This document shows positions 31,942-45,200 of a stretch of DNA of 64,000 nucleotides, one piece after another. Location: NCBI RefSeq assembly GCF_933775445.1, contig NC_065878.1:22208395-22272394 (forward strand), in the 5' to 3' direction. The notes under the pieces were generated by a model. The model did not search any database. It was not told where the DNA came from and was given only the letters and a program-made list of their open reading frames with translations. Numbering within the stretch: the stretch's first letter is position 1; each line of letters starts with the position of its first letter. A program made the position numbers and the translations under genes. The DNA comes from Argentina anserina. Its lineage: Eukaryota; Streptophyta; Magnoliopsida; Rosales; Rosaceae.

Positions 31942-34660
31942 ATTAATCCCCTCGTCTTTTAATTCTTTTTTTTTAGGGTCTTCTTGTTTGTCCTAATGTG
32001 TATAGTAGTCTTTGGGTGCATGTAGATCAAGAGCAGAGGGTTCTGTCTTTGTTTTGGGGGGAGAAGGGTATTTGTATTGGAACGACTAGCTCTGTCCCAT
32101 GTTCAAAATTCATAGTTGCAGTGAAATTCAATGGTAAGCTGTACATGTTGAATTTCCAAAGGAAGTGGCTAGAAATTGTACATGGTCATCTCCACCCTTT
32201 TCTGCATTTGACAATTGGATACAATCATTGAAGAAGAATTACTTTGCAAATCACAATCTGTCCTTCACTCCGTTGGTTTGAATTTGATCAGAAGGAACAG
32301 ACAGCGTCTCTCTGTTTTAAGTTGTTTTCTTGCACAGTTTGGTAGTTGATGCAGTGGTAGTAGACCATACAAGAAGTTGGCTAGCTATCACTATATGGAG
32401 GGTTTTAAAAGTGATGTAACTTGCCATTGTTGCACTTAAGATTTGAAATTAATGTATCGATTCATTGACATATTGTGGAGTCTTCATGTACTAAAATGTG
32501 GAGTTTTAGATTACACATAAAAGTGAAACAAACAACTATACTTATATATAAAAGCTTAATTTAAGTCTCTTTACACACATTATTGTGACATCATTTTGGA
32601 CAGTCATTGTAATTTAAATATATAAATTACTTTGAGATGTTCAATTGAGTGAATTGACCAACCATATGTTTGTTTTTATTCAAATGTAACCTCTTCATTC
32701 AATAAGAATTAAGATTATTGACCAACAATACATATCAAGCTATATGTGATACAAAAATAGCAATGGTACAAATAAGAATGTTTGAAACTTGAAGGTTACC
32801 AACTATTGAGAAAATATTGTATACAAGAATTGGATATAGGCTTCATAATCCTTAAAAGCAATGCCCATCAGATGAAGGTATTAGATGACTGATTTATCAA
32901 AGTCACGATACTTGCTGGGAGTTGAAACATAATCAGTTAGTCGCATTGAATGGCTGGAGTCAGCTGGCCGGCGGTGCAGAAGGCCGGACGGCTACAAGTG
33001 CAGGACTTGGTCATGTACCTCTAAGAAACACGTTTTCGGGTAACATGATCGATCATGATGTAGTCATTCACATGCAATTAATTAATAAGAACAACATGCA
33101 GTCTAGCTAGCTTTGAGTATGCATGAAACCAGGAATCTTACTATTACTCCTGCAAATCGATGAATGGTGGCAAGTGAGATAGCTAAAAGAAGCAAGATGC
33201 TCATCACAAAGAAGCTCCGGTTGTACCTCAACTTGCAGGCTTTCCTAATCCAGAAGTAGTCATATACTCATATATAACTCCACTCCTTTATAGATCAATT
33301 CAGGACTTGACATGGACTAACTCTTCTTATAAACCTCTGATCTGTTGCCTTTTCTTTGTTAATCAATATCAGAGTGGTGAGATTGCATAGGAACTACAGC
33401 ACACAACATCTGAAATATACACATATATACCATTATTCTCTGTGTTTGAAAAGTATATGACATTATTGCTGCAGAAGATTGATGCTATAGCTCAATTACA
33501 ATTTTGTTGCACATATCTTCATTAGTCTAGATGCTAGATTATTCTGAATAATTTCTATCAACTGTTGCTCTTCAGCAACTCGATGTGTATGATTTGACAA
33601 TTTAAAGTAAAGTGTTCAATGAGTTATTTTTAAAAAGTTGAGATATTTGGTTAATTTAATATGTTATACCTACCACATCCGAAAAGTTGATAACAGTTTT
33701 TATTTTTTTGATATCACTCATAAAACAATATCAATTATCGGATATGAAATGTATATCATACATTCGTGTATAATAGAATTTTCCTAAGATATTTATAATT
33801 GACAATATATAAAACAAGCTCTCATTTGTCTAATAGCACTGGTTCTCGATCACCATTATTCATGCTCTTATTAACTGAGAGACAATTCAAAACATAGCAC
33901 TGACTTACACTTGCACCAATATGAACGAACACATAGATTATATCAAATACAGTACTACTTGTAAGAATTTGTCTGTCTAAGTTCTAATTCCCTTATTTAG
34001 CAAAAAAAATATGGAGATACTTATTATTGACGACATAAAAAAAGAAGCTTTGTATAGTTATCACCACCAAAATTCATGCTCTGATTAACTTCAAGTCAAG
34101 ACGGGAGAGGATTAAAAAGGACGACGTGCATTTGCACCAACACGGTCAGATAATATCAAACAGTATTCGATTAGTCAAAATAATTTGACTATATAATATC
34201 AAGGGTACGGTGAAGACCATCTAATAGGTGCTATGTCTCTTACAATGCCGGTACATACAACTATACAAGAAATTCTGAAGAGAGACAATGTGTTAAAAGA
34301 ATATTTTTACATAAGAAAAAACTTGAACTTACATTCATTTACTAATTGATTTAGTTTGAGTTGAATACAATTCAACGTACAATTATTCCTTAAATAGCTG
34401 AAGTCATCATTAAGTTGAGCAATGCCAAATGCTAAACTAAAGAGTGAATGAAGAGGAGATCATCCGTGTTTAATTTTAAATGTTCCAGCCATCCCCCCGC
34501 GGCCCTGCCATTATAGAAAGTTATCATAAAATTCATTTGGTTCCCTCACCTATTATTTTCATGAAAATCATTGGTCTATGTTTGAGCTACCATAAGATCG
34601 AGAAGCAGCAAGTCATTCGATATTGGGGTTGACATTATACTGTATTGGGTTACACACTAC
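31942..34660. other. Intergenic DNA downstream of the MATE gene, no gene recognised
   Basis: The first 300-500 bases are probably 3' UTR. The remainder is AT-rich with short frames only. A small GC-richer patch (32930-33030) has no recognisable product. Confidence 0.5.
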
Positions 34661-34664
34661 GAGT

Positions 34665-35844
34665 GGTGTATTGTATATAGATTTAGTGGGAGTTTTAAAG
34701 AAATCTATGAAATTCAAAAGTCTAAGTGTATTCAATACAGATTTTTAATTATCCATACAAGTCTATGTGTATTCAATTAGGATTTTAAAAAGTCATTATC
34801 GAATCCATAAAAGTCTAAGGGTATTTAATCATGATTTTTTTAAAATGAATAGAAGTCTGTAAGTATTCAAAATATCATTCATACTTATGGAATTATAAAC
34901 TTATGAAATCTCATGGACTTTGTAGTGTTAATTATACACACCACAATCCAAAAATTGTCTAACCTCTAAACCAAATATTTTCATGGACTTTTCTATAAAC
35001 TTTTCTCATTGTATTTTGTTTTCTCCACTATTTTTCTTTATTTTATTTTTGTCTTTTCTTTACCAATTTTTGTTCCTACAACCCAACATGTTTATTCAAC
35101 CTATAATCTCATGATTGTTGTCTTCTTCTTTATGTTATGTTCTTACCTTGTATCTTTATACTTGCAAAAATCGTATTCTCATATGTGGACACATGTTAAA
35201 TGCTAACAATAAAAACAATGACGATAAAAAAAGTACGTAAGAAGAAATGAGAATAATAATCATATAAATGTTTCATAAACACCGACTTCTTTAGCTTAAA
35301 ACTTCCGGAACAGTTTATTTACTTCCATTTATTTGGTACATATTGGTCGATATATTAAATTTGAAGGGTCTATTTTATTTTCTTATAAATAATCAAGGTT
35401 TTCTAATTCTTTGTAAAAGATACAAGTTATACAACCAATAAATTTGCTTAGAATAAAAAATTGTTCCGTAGAAATTTTTTCTTAACATGCATTAAATCCT
35501 CATCCAATAGCATCAACGAGGCATCAGAGAACTCATAAGGCCAGCCTAGATACATAAGACGTAGCCGGGAGTGAAGCAAACTATCACAAAACTGTGGGTT
35601 TGTAATTGAGAGACATGGTATGCACATACATTATGAATACTGAGAAATCTATAGAAGTCGATCAATATGAATTATGTGTATTTCATGAATCAATAAAAGT
35701 CTGTACAAATCAGCAAAAAGTATGTGGTTGAAATCAATGATTTTAACAATTTTATGAGAGTTTGTGTACTTTTTAAAAAATATATGGACTTTTCAAAAAG
35801 TTGTTAATTAAAATAAGTCAACACAAATCTATATACAATACACC
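34665..35844. mobile_element. MITE-like element with 20-bp inverted termini
   Basis: GGTGTATTGTATATAGATTT at 34665-34684 is repeated exactly in inverse at 35825-35844. Between them the subterminal regions carry repeated AAGTCTATGTGTATTCAAT-like units (34715-34870) and, on the right, inverse-like counterparts. There is no coding region, and I see no unambiguous target duplication. hAT or CACTA-like subterminal structure is inferred. Confidence 0.65.
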
Positions 35845-35917
35845 ATCTAAGATTATTAATTTTGAGATTTTGATACATATTCCTGTATAGGAAAATGATT
35901 GTTTGTTTTAAAAATTT

Positions 35918-36870
35918 GAGCCTTAAAGGCCTTAATTATATGTGGCATATCTTATCACATAGCCATGTCACCTTTTTATATAAAAGCATGTTATGTTATT
36001 TTTACTACTATAAAACAAGGACTTAAATACTACCAAATTACGAACTTCTGAAAATACCGTTTTCATATCACACTGACAAACAAACAAATAATGGTATTAT
36101 AATCAAAATTTAAATAAGTTAAAATAAAAAATATTATGTCCTCTCAAATTTTAATCACTAAATTTTTCACAGAGATAACTACTCACTTTTTGCATACCCA
36201 TAGAGTGTCGATGGTTTCTAGTTATTGATTAAAAAACTATCATATCCTTCACAAATCTAATAGTTCTAAATTATTCTTTTTTTTTTCAATAAAATATATG
36301 TCGTATAAAACAAATCTTTATTTTATTTTATTCATTGTTTTATAACACTCATTCCTAAATTTAATCGCCAATTTTTTTTAAACGTGAATTCAAAAATATA
36401 TATATACATATACAGTTATACACATACACACATATTACTCATCCAAAAATAATGTATATATAGGCCCTTATATATAATTCTTCATAAAGAAATTTGATAA
36501 GAGTATTTATTTTCATATGGTAAATAGGGTATTTCATATGAGTAATTATGATCATAAGAGTAAAAAAGAATAAATCAATACACTAGAAAGTCAAAAATTG
36601 GAAAGAAATCTCATAAAAATATGGTAACTACCAGTCTACCATATATATCTCGACAAAAATAAGGTAACTTGCTATTATAATTACTTTTTCAAATTGAAAT
36701 CTTAATTATTTCTGTGATTGAATAGATAAGAAATTATCACTAAATTAAATTGATAAAAGATATGATTGTCTTTCACTAAATTATAATATGACATGATTTT
36801 ATTTAAAAATATGATGTGTCCATATAACAAGGCATGCCATATATGATTAAGGCCTAAATTTTTAAGGCCC
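35918..36870. mobile_element. Possible MITE with imperfect inverted termini
   Basis: The left end GAGCCTTAAAGGCCTTAATT is inversely matched by AATTTTTAAGGCC and GATTAAGGCC at the right. The match extends into ATATGTGGCATATC versus an inverse GATATGGCATG-like sequence. The interior is AT-rich and non-coding, with a CA/TA-rich run near 36395-36450. Confidence 0.4.
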
Positions 36871-39800
36871 TGTATCACTGCTCTTCCTGTATAACCAATT
36901 AGTACGACATGGATTATTTTCTTGTTGACAACCCTCTCTTTATTTCGATCTTTGATTTCCTATACTTATTAGTATTATTACAAGCTGTATAATTGTACAT
37001 AGCTGCTTCAACATATATATGATTAATCGTGGAGGAGTGGCCTTTACTTGCGGAAATTAAAATGACAAGGACAGAAGTTGACCGATGAAGTTGTATTATG
37101 TTGGAGCCAATGTGCATTATTTTGGAGTGCCTTGCCTTGTATGCTGGGTGGTCAAACTCAATTGAATCATAGAGATCCCTCCCATGCAGAAATATCAGTG
37201 CTAGCTAGCAAACACTACCAAATGCATAAGACAGATAATATATAGTCCCCATGCCGCAAATGGTTGACTTTGATTTGGTTCTTGTTATATATTATGAAAC
37301 TACTTGTCTGTATAAGAGAATATGTATATATGTTATAAAATACGGCACTAATCATGCATGCGTACGTACTGGGTATACTATACTTTCATTTATTAGCTAG
37401 TATTGTGCCATTTGTAATGATACCATATATTTGGCTTAGAAATTTGCTCATTATCATCAGCTATATATTCAGCTTCATATATTGTGATTAAGCTGTTAAC
37501 TTGTTATACACATATATACATACACCTCAATTCGCCTGAATAGTTGATCGATTATCTGTTACCTTCTTCTATTGGTTGATGAAATTAAAGTTATTGAACA
37601 TAAAATATACTTATATAAAGGCTTAGATTAATGACAAACGCATAATTTCGCAACTATAAATTAATGACAAAAGATAAGTATATCCTATTTGGTCAAGTAC
37701 CTAGGTAACTACATACTGATCGATCCATAATGAACCTCTCCTCTATGTGTTCCTCTCTTAGTTTATGTTTTCCAATGACATTAATTCCGTTTACTGTAGA
37801 CTTATAGTACCTTCAGAGAACAAGTTCAATTTATCCCTAGTTCGCTATAATCTCCACAATACCTAAGATCTCTCCTGAATTCTGATGTTCTTTGACTAGT
37901 AATGTTCTTGGTAACATTTAAAAATGATTTCCGTTCAGTCGTTCACACATACTTAAATTTGAGAACCGAAGCGCAGATAATGCACCAGTCTCTACTATCC
38001 ATATCGATATGATCCCAAGTGTACGTAAGATCATCTAATGTGGAAGATATATATAGAATCTTCAATTGTCGATGATATATGCACACATGAAAATGGCACT
38101 TTATCTCTTATTCATAAGGAAAGGACAGTCAGACTCAGACCTAACGATGAAGTGCATGATATGGAGTAGTGGGCATGCAATGGCAAGCAGCTCTTAAAAG
38201 CCACGAAAGTGATCATGATTGAAGGGCATTGTCTATGGTATCAAGGGTCCGTATGTGATTGCATACAGCTTGTCCTTATATTACAGGACAACTGAATGGA
38301 GACAATGGAGCTGAATATAATGGATAATGCAGGTCTAAAAGGGCGCGGAATTGCAGTTTACAATCCATACACTATGACTAAATGATCAATTAGTTATTAC
38401 TTAATATAATGAATTGCCTGCATGATATGCATGGGTGGTAGTACGTTAGGCTGGTATTGACGAGTATCGAATATGAGAGATTAAAATTTGCTTGCTGGGG
38501 ATATTGGACTTTAAACCTAATGATTTCAATATTTTATTCATTCTGTGGACAATTTTATTTGGCCGGCAGTACTCTATGCTGCATTAAACGTATGCGATCA
38601 CAATTAAAGAATTGGTTAGTCTACATTTCAGTCAACGAACATTATAATTAAAATCAGTTGAATTTATGTGTTCATGGCGGAACTGCAGAAGCTTAGTTCT
38701 ACGTTCAATGGAAAATCTAAATAAGTTAATAGAATTAGAACAAACCAGCAGATAAATTTAAATAAGAAAGAGAGAAGAAAAAACAAAAGAGAAAGACGAC
38801 ATTATCGAACAAAATGCCTGCCGGAATGTCAATCGCGGATTAATAATATATATCAGGCTGGGGGCTGCCGGCCTGAACTTATATGAACATCTAGCCATTT
38901 GTATGTATTTGTGGATTTTCGATTCCGTATACTCAAATGAGCGAAAATGTTTGGAACGCTCACATTGTTTAATTAGGGTTTGCAAGCTGCAAAAATCATT
39001 TGATACTAACACTACGATTTAGTACTTAGCCTATACAATGTAGGAATAGTAGCTATCAATCTCGAGTGCGCGTATGTGTAATTCAGAAAAATTGTAAGCT
39101 TTTAGAATAGAATTTGTAGCCTTCCACAAAATGTTTATCTTATCTTGGTTGAACTCCATGTCATTCTCCATTCGTGATATACAAAGTAAAAAAGACAACT
39201 TTGCAATATACGAACTTGAAGCCAATTGCTTGAGTGCTCATATTGGATTTCGAGTGTAGATCGAATTCTAAGCGGACTTGTAGAATAACAAGTGTTGCTA
39301 CACGCGAATGATATAACACATCTCGTACGATTTGTAGAATGATTTATGCACAGTAAAATTAGAAGAGATGGAATGAACATATCAATTTGAAATTGAAAAT
39401 GAAAGATGTCTTTAGTTACTCTGAATTAAACTTAGACACAAACTTATCTGCTGGATATATAGTTTGGAATTGAAGTAGACGTCCCATCTTACTCTTCTGC
39501 CGGATAAGTCAATATATATGTCGATGACTTCAGACGCAATATATAGTTGAGACGTACGCAATCGAGTCCAATTTGAACTCGATCATGTATATATCTTTTT
39601 CTATAGTTGTAAAAAGATAATGGACCACAAAGATATTCACCAGTTCCATTGAAGCTAAAGTAATTGAGCAGCGAATATCTCTACCAGTTCTTAATCAGCC
39701 GACGTATTTTACGTACCTGTGCATGCTTTGGCAGTTAATTAACTACAAGGTTTTAACCTAAACAAAGAATTCGTTACAAGCTTAATTATTAAATCCTATC

Positions 39801-40380
39801 CACAAGCTACCTCAAGTCCGAACTCTAAATTGTAAGGGTCATTGTGAAAATGGCGGAACCAATACTTTTTAGATATCCTGCAATATGATACGGTGTATAT
39901 ATTTAATAAGAATTAGGCACCGCTCTTTTTTTTTTTTTAGGTTATGAACGTTGTAAAATCAATTAGCAGTCTATTTATTTCTGTCGAGCTTGTTGCTTAT
40001 TATCTTGACATTCTGATAACAGTCGGTCTTACTTAATTATAAATTTATAATGATAAAACCTTTAGTTTAGAACTAACGTCCTTTTTCATTATTATTTTAT
40101 AGAGATCGGTTTGTTTGTAGTTTAATGTTTATCTTTCATTTAATAACAATTAAAGTCAGCCATGATAAATATATGCATCATGCGACTCAATCGATAAGAT
40201 TCTGAATCTTAGTTATTTTTTTTGGTTCTGTACTGTACGTAAATCTGTGATCGTAATTTATAAGTTAAGGGAAAACGCGAACTTCTTTTTTCCCTGGGTA
40301 AAAAGTCCTGTATCTGATATTAATCCAAAGAGTTTGAATATTTTTTTCAAGATTTCATCCATGCATGCATTCAATTCGTT
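36871..40380. other. AT-rich intergenic DNA, no gene recognised
   Basis: I see only short frames without domains and many TATATA and poly-A runs. Nothing else can be supported. Confidence 0.45.
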
Positions 40381-40393
40381 TGATTTATTCGTA

Positions 40394-40641
40394 GCTGGAT
40401 ACTGCGTGCAGTTTGGATGGGATCAAATATGAAGCCCTAAAGGAGCCAAAATTGAACGGGAAGAGAGACTTTGACATTGATTCAAGAATGACCACTGAAA
40501 CTGACTTAGTGGCCGAGAGAGGGGAGAACAGCAGGCGGTGGCATCCTACTGAGGAGACAATTTGGAACGATGAAAACCAATTAATCGATCACCACCACGT
40601 ACCCGGCCAGGGTTCAGGGAATGATAAATTTAGCTCCCCAT
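40394..40641 (+). other. Exon-like open segment of unknown origin
   Basis: A pyrimidine-rich stretch ending TTTATTCGTAG (40383-40393) looks like a splice acceptor. It opens into about 82 codons ending in TAA (40639-40641), starting LDTACSLDGIKYEALKEPK. The product is hydrophilic, contains RRWHPTEETIWND and ends GQGSGNDKFSSP. Base composition is richer in G and C (near 47%) than the surrounding third or so, as expected for an exon. I recognise no family and found no first exon with a signal peptide or domain upstream. It may be the last exon of a small protein gene, a captured fragment or chance. Confidence 0.3.
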
Positions 40642-41528
40642 AAACCAGCCTTGAAAGATCATCATGATAAACATATGATGACTTTGTACCAAGTATCTAT
40701 GATTATTTTATTTGTTAATTAGTTGCATACTGCGTAATTTTGCATGTTGGTGAATCTGAATTCTGAATGGCCGTAATTCCGTGTCAACTTCATCTTCAAG
40801 CAGCTGGACCTCTTGGAGGCCATCAAAAGCCAGAAAGCCATCTTTTCTTTTCCTTTTCTATAGAGTTGCCGATTCTTAGCTCTCTCTTTCAGAACAGAAT
40901 CTACATTTCTTATATATTGAACTCATAATCTTGAACGTACGTAATATAATTATTGAGTGCTTCCACCCTTTTTCATTTGCTTATTTTTCTCGTCATCTGT
41001 AGTTAGGTAAGTGATTTGGAGTACAAAGTGGAGGATGACTGATTGACTTGCTTAATTAAGAAACAAAACGCATGTTTATTGTGTTTATAATCAGTAAAAG
41101 GCATGTTACCCTGGTGCTAATTCATGCGGGATTTTGGATGGCATGGCTAGCTAGTCGATATAGTTAGTGCCTACATATTATAAGCAACATATGAATCCTT
41201 AAATTGTTATTCCTTGTAACGTGTTGGGTTATGGCATGCATGAGATTAACTAGTGATTATATCGATCTGTAGCATCTCTAAAACATGTCATATGTAATGA
41301 AGTGGGGCATATAAATAATAATGTTCATGTATATATAAAGATATTCGATCAGATGCTCCAGCCTTCCAATTAAACAGCAGATAAGAGAATAAGAGATAGC
41401 GACCTACATACCCAGTTTTATTACTTCATATTCTCACTAGCTACATACCATCTACACTGTTACGTTTGAATGAATAACAGTGGAAGCTTCGATTCATCTG
41501 CTGATCGACATAATAATGCACGTCAGTT
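40642..41528. other. Intergenic DNA with a TATA-like promoter element
   Basis: TATATATAAAG occurs near 41331, followed about 130 bp later by an ATG at 41470 in a short frame (MNNSGSFDSSADRHNNARQ). That frame runs straight into the MITE-like element at 41529. No product is recognised. Confidence 0.35.
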
Positions 41529-42225
41529 AGGGCATATGCACTCCATTTACTTTATCACACCACCAATCAATCAATTAAATTGCCACCATCAATTACTATT
41601 CACTGCAAATTGCATTTTTATATTAGTTTTTATGCAGCGGTGCATCTCCGTTGATTTATCAATTACTATTCATCGATTCATCAATTGTGATTTCATGTAT
41701 TTGTACTCTAATAATTAGTATTCAATAAAGAAGTGAACAACAATGATAAACTTGTTTTATTTCATATAAAAATAAAGTAAAAGGAAATTAGAGGAGATGA
41801 AATGAGAAATTGGATGGAGATTGTGGAAAATATGAATAGGTATTTATAGGAGAAAATATAGTGTATTTTTTATAAACAAAATTCAAACGTTAAACGGTCA
41901 AAAAAATAATCGTTGAACAAATGTAGTCAATAGCCAAGTGGCAGCATATTATTGGGTTTAACACAAATATTTAGTGGTCTATCAATAATTGTGATGTGAG
42001 TGAATTACATGGGAGAAGAATTAGAAAGAAAAAAAATTAGATGAAGAGTGACACTTGCATGGCTCCACCAATTGCACCGTCAATCAATTGTTGTAGTTGT
42101 GATTGTTGAACTGATTATTTACTCGTGGGTCATATCTAATTTTTCTCCTACATTGCTTCAAACAATCAATCCATCAAAATTACCCGTTGTTTGCATGATT
42201 GTCTCTCTCCGCTGCATATGCTCTT
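41529..42225. mobile_element. MITE-like element with short inverted termini
   Basis: AGGGCATATGCA (41529-41540) faces TGCATATGCTCT (42213-42224). The interior contains GGTATTTATAGGAGAAAATA, AAACGGTC and a GTGGCAGCATATTATTGGG stretch, typical of a widespread plant hAT-like MITE type. I found no clear 8-bp target duplication. Confidence 0.45.
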
Positions 42226-45200
42226 GTACACCCAAGGGTCGATTTGTGGGGTGGGGGTTGGGGCTCCAATGTTTAATGAATTACGAATTATAGGGACGTA
42301 CTTTTGCAGGAGAGGACATTTTAAAATATCCAAGAACTGCAAGTAGCTTTGATAAAAAAAAAAAACTGCAAGTAGCTAGCTGCAAACGTAAGATGTTTAC
42401 ATATATGAAAGAAGACTACTGAGTCCCGCGTTTGATGAAACCCGGACAGAGTCTGGGTGACACGATATCCACCCAACCGTAGCCAAACTTGGGAACATTC
42501 TTCGGCGCCGACGTCTACTTTCCAGAACGAAAAAGATAGATGGATATGGATGCATATATGGGTGCGCGAGGCTGCTGTGGCTAGGCCTTAGTTGCGCGCT
42601 GCCGTTTTTTAATTCACTTTGCACCGCAGAATGACTGGACCTTCCCTAGCTTACAAACCCTGATTAAAGTATGTACATGTGTTTTATCTTATTCGATCAA
42701 TCACAAAAGGCATGCAGTACAAATTAAGTAGATGGATGAGGTCTTAGCTAGATTGATAATAAGGACGTGCAAAGTCATTTTTACACGTTAGCTTAGCAAC
42801 ACCCTACTCGGCTACTCATATCTTCTTCTTTGATCACAACTCGCATGCAGAGATATGTGTTGGGAATTCTCGATCTGATAAATAATTTGGTCAATAACAT
42901 ACAGTACTTTATAATTGAAAAGCCATCTGTATATCACCATCATTCTATATCAATAATATCTAATGTGTATATATGCGATCTTGTACATGTTATGCATCAT
43001 TATCGTTAATTATACTTATAGCTTGTGTGATACGTATTAGCTGTGCCTAATAGAATGGTTGAAAAGCCAAGTAGTACTATCCTTAATCAAGCAGAAATTT
43101 GTGAAAAAACGCACAAACAACCCATGTATAATTGTGAGAGAAGGATATGTCGTGCCTAATAGAATGACTGAAAAGGCAATTGAGTAGTACTATGATTACT
43201 ATCCTTACTCACACCAAGCACATTTCTGAAAACAAAAGCACGTACACAATCAGTTATTTTTGAGCTGAGACGTATGATTTCTCGAGAAGCAAAGGTAAAA
43301 CTTGAATACAAATCATGACTTTTTTTAATTTCTCACGTACATTGATATGTATTACTAAAATGTGATTGGCTAAAAGAAAGAAGAAGAAATATCTGCGTGG
43401 GAATCAATGGTATAATTAAGTTCTGGATAAACATGGGATTTGCCGAGAAAAAAAAGATCGAGTAATAGAGAAGTAGGGATAATGGTCGTGATCAGAGAGA
43501 CGACGTCAGGCCATAGATCATAGATGGTGGAAGAGAATATAGAATCTGGAAAAGTAAATGAGATTTGGTTAGAAGATGATTAATGTTAATGGTAATTAAA
43601 AATAGGTTTAACGGGGATAATGGCAACAACAGAGGTCGTGGCACCCTCTGTGGAGACAAAGGCTAACACGACACCGTACGGAACGAGCGCCACTTAGCCA
43701 GGCTCGGTGACCGAAGCAGTAGTTCCGATCCCGAGGCTCCGAGATCCAGGCTCGGTCGTCGTCATGGAATTCTCAGACAGCTTTAAACTCGATTAACAAT
43801 GCCCCTTGATTCCGTGTCAACTTGGGCCTTCAATTCCTTTATTTTTCAAAACCAACACAACTTTCAACTTATTTTAGCCCCTTATCTCAATCATCTTTTT
43901 GTTCTTGAATCATATCTCTTCCCTTGATCAGATTAGAATGTTCTTTTGGGAATGTAGGATGATCTACGGCTTTGCTAGCTATCCGTATGACACCATGTGG
44001 TGTGGAAGATAGAGGAGATAATTCTGATTTAAGTGATGAGGAGCTTAGATCTTTAGATCTCAGTCTTCGATCGTGATATAATATTGTTTCCATCAAAACA
44101 CGTAATACATTATTCGACACTAAAATATTCTTCTGTTTAGATCCAATGGCAATTTAAACTCTTTTTGTCATGAAAACTTAAGTGGGCGTTATTTGACATA
44201 AAACTCTTCTATGAGATGTAATGACAATTCGGTGAGTTTTTATGCCCGTTCGAGTTTAGAAATATCATGGGATTATGTTGTGATTTCATCTCAGACTTTG
44301 TGATTTCTATAAGCTCAGGTCATTCAATTGTAGATATTATCGTGTTTATGGTTGTAAATTAAGATGGTCATCTATTTTTGACAATTGTCGCTAACTCGCT
44401 ATGATTCCATGGAAGAGAAAAGGAAGAAGGATGAACTTTGTACCCTTTCAATAAGAAAGAAAACGAGATACCAAAGACACACTACGTACAAAATTCAAAA
44501 GTTGAGTATAGCAAGGTGTAGAGTCAGTGTGAATTTGGAAATATAATACCAGAATTTGTTATTTTCAAACTTTGCAAGTATATGTATAATTATGAGTGTA
44601 TTCTTCTAAAAAAAAAGATATAATTATAAGTATACCTGCACTGTCAATTGCTAAGTTCCAACATTACAGCGATAACGACGTTAATCGAAGAGAAGACGTT
44701 GAGTTGCATAGGGATCGGGGGACATTGATTTTTGGAAACAAGACTTGAAGGAGAGAGACGGTACTCAAGGTCAAAATGTGATCGCTGGTCGTTCATTTTC
44801 AAGCTACATATTTCCCTTTCCGTTAAGTATTATTGTATTACCACCATACCAGCCGATTGAATCATGCGCTGATGATCGATCTGCGCGTGGTTTGATCATC
44901 ATTCGAAATTCTGATCGTCTCCGTGTGCTGAGATATTGCATGTCATTGTTTGTTTCCTACTTCTTGATCATGACAGAAGCACCACCTCGATCAATATTAT
45001 AAGGCACTTGTTTAGCATCTATCTCCAGTTAACTGAGGTGATAATCCATGAATGCATCAGCATGCACTTGCTAAGTTGCTTAATGGCCTATACACGGTAA
45101 TCCAAAGTAGAAGCTTACACAGCTCGGGCAGGCTTAAAGTCCTATATCATACGTGTTATGGAAACCAGCCTAATCAACAGGGGATTACCTACTTTCTAAA

